From Enterococcus innesii (GTDB lineage: Bacteria > Bacillota > Bacilli > Lactobacillales > Enterococcaceae): a DNA stretch of 64,000 nucleotides. The notes beneath the pieces were generated by a model. The model was not told the DNA's origin, made no database searches, and saw nothing but the letters and a program-made list of their open reading frames with translations. Each line of letters starts with the position of its first letter. Within the stretch, counting starts at the first letter, position 1. The stretch covers positions 310,001-374,000 of the forward strand of contig JAHHEN010000001.1 in assembly GCA_018982785.1 (NCBI GenBank). Direction: 5' to 3'. The translations under genes and the position numbers were made by a program. Positions 55,140 to 64,000 of the stretch are shown here, piece after piece.

Positions 55140-57788
55140 GTGACGAAAATAAAAACATTTGCCAAACAACATTGGCCTTATATGCTTGCTAGTTTTTTCT
55201 TGCCGTTTCTTATCATGGCAGTGATCTATTTGACCATTGGCATCTACCCCGGCAGTAGCCGCAGTGTCTTAGCCAGTGATGCCTTTTCGCAATTCTCAAA
55301 CTTTCATGCCAGCTTCCGCAATATGCTCTTAGGCAAGCAAAGTATCTTTTATACGTGGAACGCCTCCTTAGGCTTAAATTATCTGGCATTGATCTCCTAT
55401 TACTTAGGCGGGATCTTCACTCCCCTGGTCTTGTTATTCCCGAATCAGCTGATGCCAGATGCGCTGTACTTTTTGACCTTGATCAAGATCGGCAGTGCGG
55501 GCTTGGCGTTTTGGTTTTATGCCAGCCAAACCTTTAAGATCCAACGTTGGCAACACGTGACCTTAGCCGTCTGTTATGCCTTGATGTCCTTCATCACCGC
55601 CCATTCGGAACTGATCATGTGGCTTGATGCCATGATCTATCTGCCACTGGTGATTTTAGGCATTGACCGTTTAGTGAAAAAGAAAAAACCAGTCGTGCTG
55701 TTTATCAGCTACTTGTTGTTATTTTTATCCAGTTTTTACATGGGCTTTATGATTGGTCTCTTTTCCGTGATGTATTTCTTGGTCCAATTGGGCCGCAACT
55801 GGAAACAAGCTCGCGGGGCGATCATCCCTTACGGCATCACCTCCTTGTTAGCAGGGGGCGCCTCAATGGTGATCATCTTACCTGCCCTGCTGGATTTGCG
55901 GTCGAACGGGGAAGAGTTGACGACGATTTCTTCCTTTAAAACCGAAGCCACCGATGTCTTTGACCTTGTAATGAAAAACATGATTGGAGTATACGATACA
56001 ACAAAATACGGCTCCATTCCCTTCATCTATATCGGCTTATTGCCGTTGCTGTTATGTATTTTATATTTTGTTTCGAAGAAAATCCGCTTGAAGGATAAAT
56101 TCTTATACGCTGGCATGTTTGCTGTTTTGATTGCCAGTTTTTATATCGTGCCGATGAATCTTTTTTGGCACGGGATGCATGCCCCAAATATGTTCCTTTT
56201 CCGTTATGCCTATTTGTTCTCCTTCTTAGTGATCATGCTGGCGGGATACGGGTGGGAGCAGCTGCAGCAAAAAGATCGTGGATTGTTTCTCATTATTGGT
56301 CTTTCTACGATCGTGGTGTTTGCCCTCTCCTACGCATTGAAAGGACCTGGAACCTATGAATATGTTTCCGCTACTTCTTTTGCGCTAACGATCGTATTCT
56401 TTGTTCTTTACTTGTTATGCATTGGGTTCGGGCAATTAGGGCTTTTAACACAAAAACGAGTGACGATCTTGATGCTGATCTTCGTCTGCGGAGAAATGGC
56501 CGTCAATACCAGCGGCATGGTTCGCGGAATTTTGAATGATTGGAACTATGCTTCTCGCAGTTTGTATACAGAACCTTATCCGGACATCAAAAAACTAGTC
56601 ACTCAAGCCAACGAAGACAATGATACCTTTTTCCGATTAGAAAACCTTGATCCTGTTTCTTCCAACGACAGTATCAATTATGGCTACAGCGGGGTCAGCA
56701 TGTTTTCTTCGATCCGTAACCGCAATTCTTCAAGCTACCTGGACAAACTGGGCTTTCGGTCCCGGGGCACCAATTTAAATATCCGCTATCCGAATAATAC
56801 CTTGCTGATGGATGCTTTTACAGGGATCAAATACAATATCTCCAAGCCAAATCTCACCAAATACGGCTTTCAACGAGTCGGGGAATCTGGTGAATACAAG
56901 CTTTATGAAAATCAAAATGCGTTACCGCTAGGTTTCTTGGCTGAACCGACCATCGAATCGATTGAACAGCCGCAAAACGACAACTTGACGAGCCAGAAAA
57001 ATCTTTTCAATGGATTGGCCGATTTAAATTTAGAGTATTTTGCCTTTCAGCCGATCACGGTGATCCATAGTAAAAATACAGATATCACCAATGACGGCAT
57101 GTATATGAAATTTACCGAGCAAGAAAGCAATGTCGCAAAAGAAGTGACTTGGCAAGTGGAGGTTCCGGCGAACTCGCAAGCGTACTTGAGTCTCTTCCCT
57201 GCCAACTTCGGAGAATTGGAAAGCTCATCTGCCACCGTAACAGTCAACGGCCAGCAGCGAGAAACGCAAATCAGTATCAATGGTCAATACTACGACTTAG
57301 GGCACTACGAGACCGATACGACGGTTCAATTCACCGTCAGCTTCTACGGAACACCTGAGATCTCCTTCCAAAACCCGCAAGTCGTCACCTTGGATACCAA
57401 CGCCTACCAACAAGCAATTGATGCGATCCAAGATCGAGGGGTCGCTATGACTGTCGGCAAACGCAGTGCCAAAGCCGATATCACGACTGAAAAAGAGCAG
57501 CAGCTTGTGACGACCATCCCTTATGACAAGGGCTGGACTGCTACGCTTGATGGCAAAGAAGTCCCAATCACGGCCTTTCAAGACGGCTTTATCAGTGTGA
57601 CGATCCCAAGTGGTAGCCATCACTTGGAACTGTCCTTCTTGCCGCAAGGCTTTGTTATCGGTGTTTTCTTGTTCTTCGGCTGCATCGCATTGTTTATCTT
57701 GTTTGCTTGGTTTTACCAGAAACAAGTAGCCAAAAAGCAAGTCTTGGCCGAACAACGTCAACTCATGGATCAAGCGCCAGAAAACTAA
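55140..57788 (+). CDS. yfhO: YfhO-family membrane protein
   Basis: This 882-residue polytopic membrane protein starts at GTG 55140. About a dozen hydrophobic segments occupy roughly residues 10-440. An extracellular, Ser/Thr/Asn- and beta-rich region (about 460-835) follows, then one last membrane span (about 837-860) and a Lys/Gln-rich tail. The first loop SDAFSQFSNFHASFRNMLLG and LGLNYLALISYYLGG are typical of YfhO/GtrA-like GT-C-fold glycosyltransferases. Family members glycosylate lipoteichoic acid or related surface polymers. The substrate here is not known. It is a single gene with a complex terminator. Confidence 0.88.
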   Translation: MTKIKTFAKQHWPYMLASFFLPFLIMAVIYLTIGIYPGSSRSVLASDAFSQFSNFHASFRNMLLGKQSIFYTWNASLGLNYLALISYYLGGIFTPLVLLFPNQLMPDALYFLTLIKIGSAGLAFWFYASQTFKIQRWQHVTLAVCYALMSFITAHSELIMWLDAMIYLPLVILGIDRLVKKKKPVVLFISYLLLFLSSFYMGFMIGLFSVMYFLVQLGRNWKQARGAIIPYGITSLLAGGASMVIILPALLDLRSNGEELTTISSFKTEATDVFDLVMKNMIGVYDTTKYGSIPFIYIGLLPLLLCILYFVSKKIRLKDKFLYAGMFAVLIASFYIVPMNLFWHGMHAPNMFLFRYAYLFSFLVIMLAGYGWEQLQQKDRGLFLIIGLSTIVVFALSYALKGPGTYEYVSATSFALTIVFFVLYLLCIGFGQLGLLTQKRVTILMLIFVCGEMAVNTSGMVRGILNDWNYASRSLYTEPYPDIKKLVTQANEDNDTFFRLENLDPVSSNDSINYGYSGVSMFSSIRNRNSSSYLDKLGFRSRGTNLNIRYPNNTLLMDAFTGIKYNISKPNLTKYGFQRVGESGEYKLYENQNALPLGFLAEPTIESIEQPQNDNLTSQKNLFNGLADLNLEYFAFQPITVIHSKNTDITNDGMYMKFTEQESNVAKEVTWQVEVPANSQAYLSLFPANFGELESSSATVTVNGQQRETQISINGQYYDLGHYETDTTVQFTVSFYGTPEISFQNPQVVTLDTNAYQQAIDAIQDRGVAMTVGKRSAKADITTEKEQQLVTTIPYDKGWTATLDGKEVPITAFQDGFISVTIPSGSHHLELSFLPQGFVIGVFLFFGCIALFILFAWFYQKQVAKKQVLAEQRQLMDQAPEN

Positions 57789-57791
57789 TCG

Positions 57792-57891
57792 AAAAAGAAC
57801 CAACTCGTCTTTTTGAGGTGATCCCCTTAAGTTAGAGCAAACGCTGACTTATGGGTGTCCCTCAATGATCGGTGAGTTTGGTTCTTTTTTT
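57792..57891 (+). terminator. Large branched terminator-like structure after yfhO
   Basis: AGAACCAACTC pairs with GAGTTTGGTTCT (one bulge) and is followed by a run of seven T. The 70-nt interior folds further: TTGAGG with CCCTCAA, TTAAGT with ACTTA, and AGC/GCT. Unusually large for a simple terminator. Confidence 0.7.
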
Positions 57892-57913
57892 GTGCTGGGG
57901 TTCCGCAGCTGTT

Positions 57914-57989
57914 CGCTCTAGTGGTCTTAGCATCCACTATCGACTAGGTCCCCTTCGATTCGGGGGCCAAATACCTAGCCCTTAGAGCG
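57914..57989. repeat. Multibranched inverted-repeat element next to the rgg stop codon
   Basis: CGCTCTA (57914-57920) pairs with TAGAGCG (57983-57989). Inside are GTGG/CCAC, and CTAGGT (57944-57949)/ACCTAG (57973-57978) continued by CCCC/GGGG. A three-way-junction shape results. No open frame and no T run. It may be an RNA element or the footprint of a dispersed intergenic repeat. Confidence 0.55.
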
Positions 57990-57990
57990 T

Positions 57991-58977
57991 TTAGCGAAAC
58001 ATAAGATAACTGTTAGGTTCTTCCGCATTTTTCTTGATGGAGTGCAACGATCGCTCCCATAATTTAACCATTTTGGTTTGTTTCAAGACGCGAAAGATCG
58101 AAAGCCCTTGGTCGATTTTCAACAGTCCTTTTTCTTGATCGCCATAAATATACCAATACCATCCTTGATAGCAAAGGAGATGCGTACTGTTTAGCATGTC
58201 TCCGCGATCTGCCAATAATTCCTCCGCAATGGTCAACACCTCTTTTGCCCACTCCAGACGGCGAAAATTGACAAACGTCGTAAAACAACTAAAAATCAAA
58301 TCCATTTGTATTTCTCGCATCAAGGACAAACCTTGTTCTTTTTTGGTCCGTGAAATAGCAACCTGCAGTAAGTGATAGGAGGTTTCGACAGGAAACAAGA
58401 ATTGAAAATAGCGAAACAGCAAAATCTCATAGACGCCCCAGTTGTCTACTTTCATAAGGTAGGAGATGACGGGTCGGGTTTTGATGCGTAGCTTTTCCAT
58501 ATAGTCACCAGAAGAGTGATTGGGTTTAGGACCTGAGAGATTGATTTCATGTATCTCCTTTGTGATCTCAAGGTACAGAAAAACAAAAGAATGCTGTTTG
58601 GAAGCGGCGATCAGTTCACTGCGCATTTCCTCCAGCCCTTCTTTGCTTCGCTGGGCGTGGGCGTTACTCAAATAAGCTTCTTTGTTGATCCCTAAGATTC
58701 GATCCAGTAAATCCATAAATTCGCTCGTCATATAGCTGGGAAAGCTCATCAGGTTGTCGTGACTTTTTACGCCCTTTTGCTGTGCACGTAAATAATAAAA
58801 CTCCTCCACCGTAACATGGATATTTTCTAATAGGCGTTCCAATCGATGAATACTGATACTTGAAGCACCTTGCTCAAATTTACTGATAAACGAGCGACTG
58901 TTTTGTTCATCCGCCACTTGAGCGATCGTATAGCCGCGCTCTTTGCGCAATTGTCGGTACAGTTTTCCTTCTTCCAT
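57991..58977 (-). CDS. Rgg/GadR/MutR-family transcriptional regulator
   Basis: This 328-residue protein has an N-terminal HTH domain (MEEGKLYRQLRKERGYTIAQ then VADEQNSRSFISKFEQGASS) followed by a long helical region of TPR-like repeats, the Rgg architecture. Motifs typical of the family include ISIHRLERLLENIHVTVEEF and the C-terminal LLCYQGWYWYIYGDQEKG. I chose ATG 58977 because GAGGAGG lies six bases upstream. The frame extends earlier, but through the ribosome-binding site. Rgg proteins often respond to short hydrophobic peptides or control a neighbouring operon. The divergent MFS gene is the probable target; no convincing peptide gene was found nearby. Confidence 0.87.
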   Translation of the reverse strand: MEEGKLYRQLRKERGYTIAQVADEQNSRSFISKFEQGASSISIHRLERLLENIHVTVEEFYYLRAQQKGVKSHDNLMSFPSYMTSEFMDLLDRILGINKEAYLSNAHAQRSKEGLEEMRSELIAASKQHSFVFLYLEITKEIHEINLSGPKPNHSSGDYMEKLRIKTRPVISYLMKVDNWGVYEILLFRYFQFLFPVETSYHLLQVAISRTKKEQGLSLMREIQMDLIFSCFTTFVNFRRLEWAKEVLTIAEELLADRGDMLNSTHLLCYQGWYWYIYGDQEKGLLKIDQGLSIFRVLKQTKMVKLWERSLHSIKKNAEEPNSYLMFR

Positions 58978-59062
58978 AACCATCCTCCTCACAGCGATCG
59001 ATCTGCAAACGCCAAACCAATCTTGCTTTACGAATGAAACTCTGCAATTAAATGCTACTATA

Positions 59063-59086
59063 TTTAGATTCAAATTTAGATTCAAC
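59063..59086. repeat. Tandem 12-bp repeat upstream of rgg
   Basis: TTTAGATTCAAA followed by TTTAGATTCAAC, AT-rich and within the rgg-MFS intergenic region. Possible regulator-binding or promoter-spacing element. Confidence 0.5.
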
Positions 59087-59194
59087 CCTATAAAATATTG
59101 AGGAACAAAATCTACGGTACCCTATTTATATGCCACTCTTTTAGCTGTTAGCCACTCGTGACAGTAACCTCTGGTATGCTCGTAGTACATTTTA

Positions 59195-59212
59195 ATTCCA
59201 CTATAGTGGAAT
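59195..59212. promoter_or_regulatory. 18-bp perfect palindrome, candidate operator of the MFS gene
   Basis: ATTCCACTATAGTGGAAT is a perfect 18-bp palindrome in the divergent region. It is 28 bp upstream of a TATACT (59240-59245) that may be the -10 of the MFS gene. The neighbouring Rgg-type regulator is the obvious candidate to bind it. Confidence 0.65.
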
Positions 59213-59280
59213 ATTTTCTCTTCCTAGTATAAAGCATCCTATACTGATTTTACAACGTAGAACGTGAAAGGATGATTTCG

Positions 59281-60593
59281 ATGAAAGAATATCAACAAAA
59301 CAAAGGCTATCGTGCCTTAGTCAACGCCGCCTTGCTCAGTGGCATCGGCATGAGTTTATTTAATATCGTCTTTGTAGTTTACGCCAGTACATTACCCTTT
59401 AATGCCCTTGCTGTTTCCTTAGCCTCCATGGCCCTGCTGATCCCTGATCTCTTACGGATCCTGACTGGCTATCTAGCCGATCGTACCAAAAACAAAGTGC
59501 AATGGATGATCAGCAGTCGACTATTACAAGGCGTCCTTTTTGTGGCACTCGCTTTTTTGATCCAACTACCGCCTAGTTTATGGTCTTTCTTCCTTTTGCT
59601 AGGCATCAACATTGTATCTGATTGTTTGGGCGCTTATTGTTCTGGGTTGCAGCTGCCCTATGTTCGCCGTCTTGTGCCTGCTGACGCCTTAGACAGTGCC
59701 ATGGGCTTTCAAATGGCGTGTCAAACCACCGTTCAAATCGTCTTTCAAGGCATCGGTGCTTGGGGGATCATTTTACTGAATAATAATTTTGCCGCTTTTG
59801 GTTTGATCAATGCCGTGACGTTTTTCTTAGCCGCCATCGTGATTTTCTGGAACCGCTCGCTCTTTTATGCGGTGCCTGGGAAAATCAATCAAGCACCCAC
59901 ACCACTCTTTCAGAATTTCTCGGAAACCTTTAAATTATTGACTGGTACGGCTTTTCTTAAAAAGATGATCCTCTTTGCCTTACTGATCAATACCTTAGCC
60001 GCTAGTACGAGCGGTCTACTAAATCTCCAGTTGTTGGATGACCTTGCGCTTTGGTTTGCCACTTATGGTAACACCGTTGCGATGGCAGGTATCGCTACTT
60101 CGATCGGTATGGTCGCTGGTGCCTTGTTTGCTGCCGACTGGTTCAAGAATACCGGTCTGGTTCGCTTGATTGCGTATACCGCTTTCGTTTTATGTCTGTT
60201 GACCTTGAATTTTCTCTTCCTGCATAACCGTTGGCTCATGATTGTGCTGCTCTTTGCTGAAGGCTACCTGATTGGGAAAATCAATCCCCGCTTTTCGGCA
60301 CATCTGATTCGTGAGATCGATGAAGAACATCTCGCCATCAGCAGCGGGATCTTTTCCACCATCGTGATGCTAGGGGGACCCGTCGGTCAAATGGTCTTTT
60401 TAGGCATCGGCAATCGCTATCACGTTGCTTGGAGCTGGCTGCTTTACTTGCTTTTCGCATTTTTAGTAGCCATCGCCGCCTTAGTCGCTGCCAGTACCTT
60501 GGAAAAAACACCCCCACTGCTGCGCCTAAAATCGCGGCGGCAAGGACTGAAGATTGGCAAGAAACCACCCCTGTTTTGCCTGAGAAAAAATAA
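59281..60593 (+). pseudogene. MFS efflux transporter, frameshifted at the C-terminal tail
   Basis: This 12-segment major facilitator protein starts at ATG 59281 (MKEYQQNKGYRALVNAAL) with AAAGGA upstream. An ATG three codons earlier overlaps that site. The loop between segments 2 and 3 reads LADRTKNKVQWMISSRLLQG, the conserved MFS D-R motif, and the pattern resembles drug or macrolide exporters. After ASTLEK the frame shifts. One A added to the A6 run near 60500 yields a short tail ending TPVLPEKK and a stop at 60591-60593, just before a terminator, giving about 437 residues. As read, the frame would instead run some 120 residues antisense through truA. Divergent from the Rgg-type gene. Confidence 0.82.
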
Positions 60594-60647
60594 AAACACA
60601 AGCTTTCGCTTTCTCTTGTTGGACAAGAGCAGCGAAGCTTGTGTTTT
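60593..60647. terminator. Bidirectional terminator between the MFS gene and truA
   Basis: AAAACACAAGCTT pairs with AAGCTTGTGTTTT, continued by TCGCT/AGCGA with bulges. A run and T run flank it, so it serves both convergent genes. Confidence 0.9.
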
Positions 60648-60651
60648 TTCC

Positions 60652-61398
60652 TTATTCATAGGCAACATGAACCAAATACAATCCTTCTGGATGAGCTGTG
60701 GGTCCTGCCGCATTTCGGTCTTTTTGCGCAATGATTGCAGGAATACTGTCAGGTGCGAGGCGTCCATTGCCGATTTTCAGCAATGTGCCCACCATGATCC
60801 GAATCATCTTATACAAAAATCCATCGCCGCGAAAGGTAAAAATCAACTCATCTCCAGCGTCATTGACCGCCATGGACGCCTCATGGATCGTCCGTGTTTT
60901 GTCATCGACGGAACTGCCCGTCGCACAAAAACTGGTAAAGTCATGGGTGCCTAAAAAATCTGGCAACGCTCGTTGGATTTTTTCCAAATCTAGCGGATAC
61001 GGATAATAGCTGGCATAATGGCGGCGGAAAGGACTGCGGGGTTTCCCAATGTCTACCCGAAACTGGTAGGTTTTTTCAATGACTAAGTAGCGGGCATGGA
61101 AGGTATCGTCAACGATCTCCACCGATTTTACCGCAACATCTTCTGGCGTTTGGGTATCTAAACCAAAGCGCATTTTTTCCAGTGGACGCTTTTGAGGGAA
61201 ATCGAAGTGGATCACTTGCCCTTGCGCATGGACCCCCGCATCGGTGCGGCCAGAGCCATGAATCTGGATCGGTTGCCCATTGTTCATCTTCGTTAATGTC
61301 TTTTCAATCTCTTCTTGAACCGTTCGTCCATTGGGTTGACGCTGAAATCCTTGAAAATTCGTACCATCATAAGCAATCGTCGCTTTATAGCGGACCAT
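60652..61398 (-). CDS. truA: tRNA pseudouridine(38-40) synthase TruA
   Basis: TruA converts uridines 38-40 in the anticodon arm of tRNAs to pseudouridine. The 248-residue enzyme begins [20 protein letters not shown] and has the catalytic Asp in [17 protein letters not shown] (about residue 52). [18 protein letters not shown] and [19 protein letters not shown] are further conserved blocks. It is the last gene after ecfA1-ecfA2-ecfT, the arrangement seen widely in Firmicutes ribosomal-protein neighbourhoods, though a terminator-like hairpin separates it from ecfT here. Confidence 0.96.
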   Translation of the reverse strand: MVRYKATIAYDGTNFQGFQRQPNGRTVQEEIEKTLTKMNNGQPIQIHGSGRTDAGVHAQGQVIHFDFPQKRPLEKMRFGLDTQTPEDVAVKSVEIVDDTFHARYLVIEKTYQFRVDIGKPRSPFRRHYASYYPYPLDLEKIQRALPDFLGTHDFTSFCATGSSVDDKTRTIHEASMAVNDAGDELIFTFRGDGFLYKMIRIMVGTLLKIGNGRLAPDSIPAIIAQKDRNAAGPTAHPEGLYLVHVAYE

Positions 61399-61429
61399 TG
61401 AATCACCTGTTTCTTTCTATTTTTTCAAA

Positions 61430-61471
61430 AAAAGGCCTATGAGAAAAGTCTGATCGATCGACAGGCCTTTT
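61430..61471 (-). terminator. Terminator-like hairpin after ecfT
   Basis: AAAAGGCCT pairs with AGGCCTTTT (9 bp) across a 24-nt loop; the minus strand has a T run behind it. It is about 80 bp after the ecfT stop and just before the truA start, so it may attenuate read-through into truA. Confidence 0.75.
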
Positions 61472-61553
61472 CCAACCAGCCGCTGGGATTGCCAGCAGTC
61501 TCGTTGCTTCGTTAAGAACCTTTCGTGGGTTGACTTCAATCATAGGTCTTCGA

Positions 61554-62351
61554 TTATCCTCTTAAGAACACTAACGCTACTGTAAAGAGCGCAAAAACGA
61601 TGACAACCAATGTGTCCCGTTGATGCCAGTGCAAAATACGATACTTAGTACGCCCTTCGCCGCCTTGATAGCCTCTGGCTTCCATAGCGGTGGCAAGATC
61701 TTCCGCACGGTTAAAGCTGCTGACAAATAAAGGAATCAATAAAGGAACGATCGCCTTCATCTTCTGCAACAGTCCCCCTTCGCCGAAATCGACCCCGCGG
61801 GCACGCTGAGCATTCATAATTTTTTCTGTTTCATCCATCAAGGTTGGCACAAAGCGCAACGCAATCGACAGCATCAGTGAGATTTCATGGACAGGGAACC
61901 GGATCGCTTTTAAAGGACGCAAAATGTATTCGATCGCATCTGAAAGCTCTAATGGGGGTGTCGTTAACGTCAACAAGGTCGACATGAAAATGATCAAAAC
62001 AAAACGACAAAAAATAAAGATCCCGTTTTGGACACCAAATTCTGTAATGTTAAAGATCCACCAAGACCAGTAGACGTCGCCGCCGGTAGTAAACAAAATC
62101 TGTAACGCCACGGTAAACAAAATCAGCCAAATCAAAGGACGAACGCCGCGAATAAAGAAGCCAAAATCGATTTTTGAAAAGGAAATACAAAAGAGCGTAA
62201 AAGCACCCGCTAATAAATAGCTTTGCCAATTATTCGCCAAAAAGATAATCGCGATAAAATAAAAACTAGCAATCAATTTGACCCGTGGATCTAAACGGTG
62301 GATCAAGGAGTCCCCGGGAATAAAACGACCGAAAATCAGTTTATTCATCAT
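61554..62351 (-). CDS. ecfT: Energy-coupling factor transporter transmembrane protein EcfT
   Basis: EcfT is the shared membrane scaffold that couples the two ATPases to vitamin-binding S components such as BioY. The 265-residue protein begins [20 protein letters not shown], has hydrophobic segments in the N-terminal half and near the end, and the two coupling-helix motifs with the Ala-Arg-Gly signature ([14 protein letters not shown] and [13 protein letters not shown]). It overlaps the ecfA2 end by 11 bp, so the module is translationally coupled. Confidence 0.96.
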   Translation of the reverse strand: MMNKLIFGRFIPGDSLIHRLDPRVKLIASFYFIAIIFLANNWQSYLLAGAFTLFCISFSKIDFGFFIRGVRPLIWLILFTVALQILFTTGGDVYWSWWIFNITEFGVQNGIFIFCRFVLIIFMSTLLTLTTPPLELSDAIEYILRPLKAIRFPVHEISLMLSIALRFVPTLMDETEKIMNAQRARGVDFGEGGLLQKMKAIVPLLIPLFVSSFNRAEDLATAMEARGYQGGEGRTKYRILHWHQRDTLVVIVFALFTVALVFLRG

Positions 62352-63207
62352 GGGCAGTCGCCCCCTTTGCTACTAAAACATCTGCCAGTTCATCAGCCGT
62401 TAGCGGCAACTGCTCAAATGCCAATCCTCTGGCTTGGAGTTGCTCCGCAAATGCGGTTGCTGTCGGTACCCCTAACTGCTTTTCTTGCAACCAGGCAGTA
62501 TCTTGAAACACAACGGACGGCGTGCCGGCTTTGACGAGACGGCCCTTTTCTAACACATAGACATAATCAGCATAGTTTGCCACATCATCCATCAGGTGGG
62601 TCACTAAAATGATCGTCATGTTCTTTTCCCGATGCAGGCGATCAAACATTTCCATCATCTCTTTGCGTCCTTGTGGATCTAAGCCCGCTGTCGGCTCGTC
62701 TAAGACCAAAACTTCTGGTTCCATAGCTAAGACCCCAGCAATCGCTACACGGCGCATTTGGCCCCCTGAAAGGTCGAATGGTGAACGTTCCAGAAAACTT
62801 TCATCTAAGCCTACCAATTGAATGTATTCTTGGGCTAATCCTTTGGCTGCTTCTTCGGAGACACCAAAGTTTTTCGGTCCAAAAGCGATATCTCTCGCCA
62901 CGGTTTCTTCAAATAATTGCGATTCAGGAAATTGAAAAACGATCCCGACTTTTTTACGTAACGGTTTTAGATTTTTGTTGTCTGTCTCGGGTTTGATGAC
63001 TCGCTCACCGATCGTGACCGTGCCAGTCGTTGGTTTTAATAATGCATTCAAGTGCTGCAGCAACGTAGATTTTCCGCTCCCTGTATGACCGACTAAGGCG
63101 GTATAAGAGCCTTCTTTGATCTCTAAATCGATATCGAACAAAACCCGTTGTTCAAACGGAGAATGCGGTTGGTAGGTGAATCCTACTTGTTCAAAACGGA
63201 TGTCCAT
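62341..63207 (-). CDS. ecfA2: Energy-coupling factor transporter ATPase EcfA2
   Basis: This 288-residue ATPase subunit starts at ATG 63207 ([20 protein letters not shown]). Walker [10 protein letters not shown], the Q-loop [13 protein letters not shown], the signature [13 protein letters not shown], Walker [16 protein letters not shown] and H-loop LVTHLMDDV are all present. With EcfA1 it forms the nucleotide-binding pair of the vitamin transporter. It overlaps ecfA1 by 25 bp and ecfT by 11 bp. The C-terminal domain ending [11 protein letters not shown] is typical of EcfA2. Confidence 0.96.
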   Translation of the reverse strand: MDIRFEQVGFTYQPHSPFEQRVLFDIDLEIKEGSYTALVGHTGSGKSTLLQHLNALLKPTTGTVTIGERVIKPETDNKNLKPLRKKVGIVFQFPESQLFEETVARDIAFGPKNFGVSEEAAKGLAQEYIQLVGLDESFLERSPFDLSGGQMRRVAIAGVLAMEPEVLVLDEPTAGLDPQGRKEMMEMFDRLHREKNMTIILVTHLMDDVANYADYVYVLEKGRLVKAGTPSVVFQDTAWLQEKQLGVPTATAFAEQLQARGLAFEQLPLTADELADVLVAKGATAHDE

Positions 63208-64000
63208 AGCCAATCCACCATCCCTTCTTCAGTTAAGTACGCTTGTGGTACCGTGATGCCCCGCTGTTTTAGTGCCGCCTTTAATTTTTCAGGAAACGGC
63301 AGATCTAAGCCTAGCTCGATCAGTTCTGGCCCTGCAGAAAAAATCTCTGCGGGTGTCCCTTCGCGGACGAGCTCTCCTTGACGCATCACCAGCACCCGAT
63401 TGGCGTTGGCTGCTTCATCGATATCATGGGTGATCGATAGCACGGTCAAATTGTTTTTCTCTTTGATTTTTTTGATCGTTGCGATCACTTCTTCACGGCC
63501 TTCTGGATCTAGCATACTAGTGGCTTCATCAAGAATGATGATATCTGGGCGCAATGCAACGACGCCGGCAATGGCTACCCGCTGTTTTTGACCACCAGAA
63601 AGACGCGCGGGTTCTCGGGTCGCAAACTCGCTCATCCGTACTTGTTCCAGAGCGTCTTTGACACGAACCAGCATTTCTTCTCGCGGGATTCCTTGATTTT
63701 CTAAACCGAAAGCCACATCATCTTCCACCGTCGAACCAACGAATTGATTGTCAGGGTTTTGAAAGACCATACCGACCATTTTTCGAATATTCCAGATATT
63801 TTCTTCATTCAAAGGCAATTCGCCGACAGAAACACTGCCTTCTTGTGGCAAGATCAAGCCATTGATGGTTTTTGCTAAAGTTGATTTACCAGAGCCGTTA
63901 TGGCCGATCAACGCCACCCATTCCCCTTTGTTGATGGAAAAGGATACGTTATTTAACGCGGCACGCTCTTCTTCGCTATAACGCACAGTAATAGCATTCA
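63183..64000 (-). CDS. ecfA1: Energy-coupling factor transporter ATPase EcfA1, partial (5' end off the right edge)
   Basis: The frame is open to base 64000, and the visible part begins [20 protein letters not shown]; the true start lies a few codons beyond the window. Walker [11 protein letters not shown]-loop [20 protein letters not shown], signature [13 protein letters not shown], Walker [16 protein letters not shown] and H-loop SITHDIDEA are present, plus the EcfA1-type C-terminus with [16 protein letters not shown]-like sequence. It is the first of the ecfA1-ecfA2-ecfT genes visible. The GTG at 63986 is internal and should not be taken as the start. Confidence 0.95.
   Translation of the reverse strand, partial: NAITVRYSEEERAALNNVSFSINKGEWVALIGHNGSGKSTLAKTINGLILPQEGSVSVGELPLNEENIWNIRKMVGMVFQNPDNQFVGSTVEDDVAFGLENQGIPREEMLVRVKDALEQVRMSEFATREPARLSGGQKQRVAIAGVVALRPDIIILDEATSMLDPEGREEVIATIKKIKEKNNLTVLSITHDIDEAANANRVLVMRQGELVREGTPAEIFSAGPELIELGLDLPFPEKLKAALKQRGITVPQAYLTEEGMVDWLWTSVLNK

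Noticed and set aside
57944-57978. A T-loop-like TTCGATTC within a GC-rich stem, suggesting a tRNA gene
   Set aside because: The flanking stems do not form an acceptor, D and anticodon arm of normal size on either strand; it is better described as a multibranched repeat element.
59086-59271. A short peptide pheromone gene beside the Rgg-type regulator
   Set aside because: The only small frames, such as a 22-codon one on the minus strand, encode charged peptides with no hydrophobic core and no ribosome-binding site.
59272-60954. A 560-residue MFS protein with a long hydrophilic C-terminal extension
   Set aside because: The extension reads antisense through a terminator and truA; a one-base loss near 60500 explains it, and the other frame ends properly at 60593.
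1-64000. CRISPR array, insertion sequence, prophage or rRNA operon
   Set aside because: No regularly spaced repeats, transposase or integrase-like protein, phage structural gene or rRNA sequence was seen.

Overview
The window looks like a chromosomal segment of a low-to-moderate GC Lactobacillales bacterium, most likely an Enterococcus or close Enterococcaceae relative. Support: two Asp23/Gls24-type proteins, a bifunctional glutathione synthetase (gshF), YueI and BioY proteins, an Rgg-type regulator, a YfhO membrane protein, and Firmicutes-typical blocks (ymdB-ricA-mutS-mutL-maf; yloU-fakA-recG-plsX-acpP; rnc-smc-HAD-ftsY; ecfA1-ecfA2-ecfT-truA). The species cannot be fixed from the sequence alone. 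I see no IS element, prophage, CRISPR array, rRNA or convincing tRNA gene.

Layout. 1-4.4 kb: a carbohydrate ABC uptake operon on the minus strand (LplB-like permease, YtcP-like permease, lipoprotein, DUF624/YesL protein). Its upstream region carries two identical, inverted 14-nt operator-like sites. 4.4-13.6 kb: DNA repair and quality control on the minus strand (ruvB, ruvA, msrB, then ymdB-ricA-mutS-mutL-maf-GFA). 13.7-17.3 kb: pepT, methylglyoxal synthase, a HAD phosphatase and a formate/nitrite-type channel, each group ending in a clear hairpin terminator. 17.4-19.4 kb: rpsD with a structured leader, an Spx protein and an Asp23 protein. 19.6-21.1 kb: a secreted GH73 + M23 wall hydrolase with a Pro/Glu-rich linker. 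21.3-26.9 kb: the oxidative half of the TCA cycle (citrate synthase divergent from aconitase-isocitrate dehydrogenase), which makes 2-oxoglutarate for glutamate. That would also serve the glutathione enzyme at 33-35 kb. 27-36 kb: accessory small genes, including an Xre regulator with an alpha-solenoid-like repeat tail, bioY with a BirA-type operator, a DUF2829 (Tad2-fold) gene translationally coupled to an SDR oxidoreductase, YueI with an unknown partner, gshF, and an orphan BlaI-type repressor.

36-54.5 kb: the secretion, chromosome and lipid core (ftsY, HAD, smc, rnc; acpP, plsX, recG, fakA, yloU). Relative to Bacillus it is interrupted by an oppDFBCA operon preceded by a perfect CodY box. 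54.7-57.8 kb: rpmB and yfhO. 58-60.6 kb: an Rgg-type regulator divergent from an MFS exporter, with an 18-bp perfect palindrome between them. 60.6-64 kb: truA and the ECF transporter module, whose ecfA1 runs off the right edge.

A striking property of the whole window is recurrent single-base frameshifts in otherwise well-conserved genes: ruvB, spx, gltA, the Xre gene (two), oppC, plsX (two), fakA, the MFS gene and the YtcP-like permease. Nearly all are one missing base within a short homopolymer. Essential or near-essential genes are hit, so I read these as sequencing or consensus errors rather than decay. The genes are annotated at full length with the break marked.
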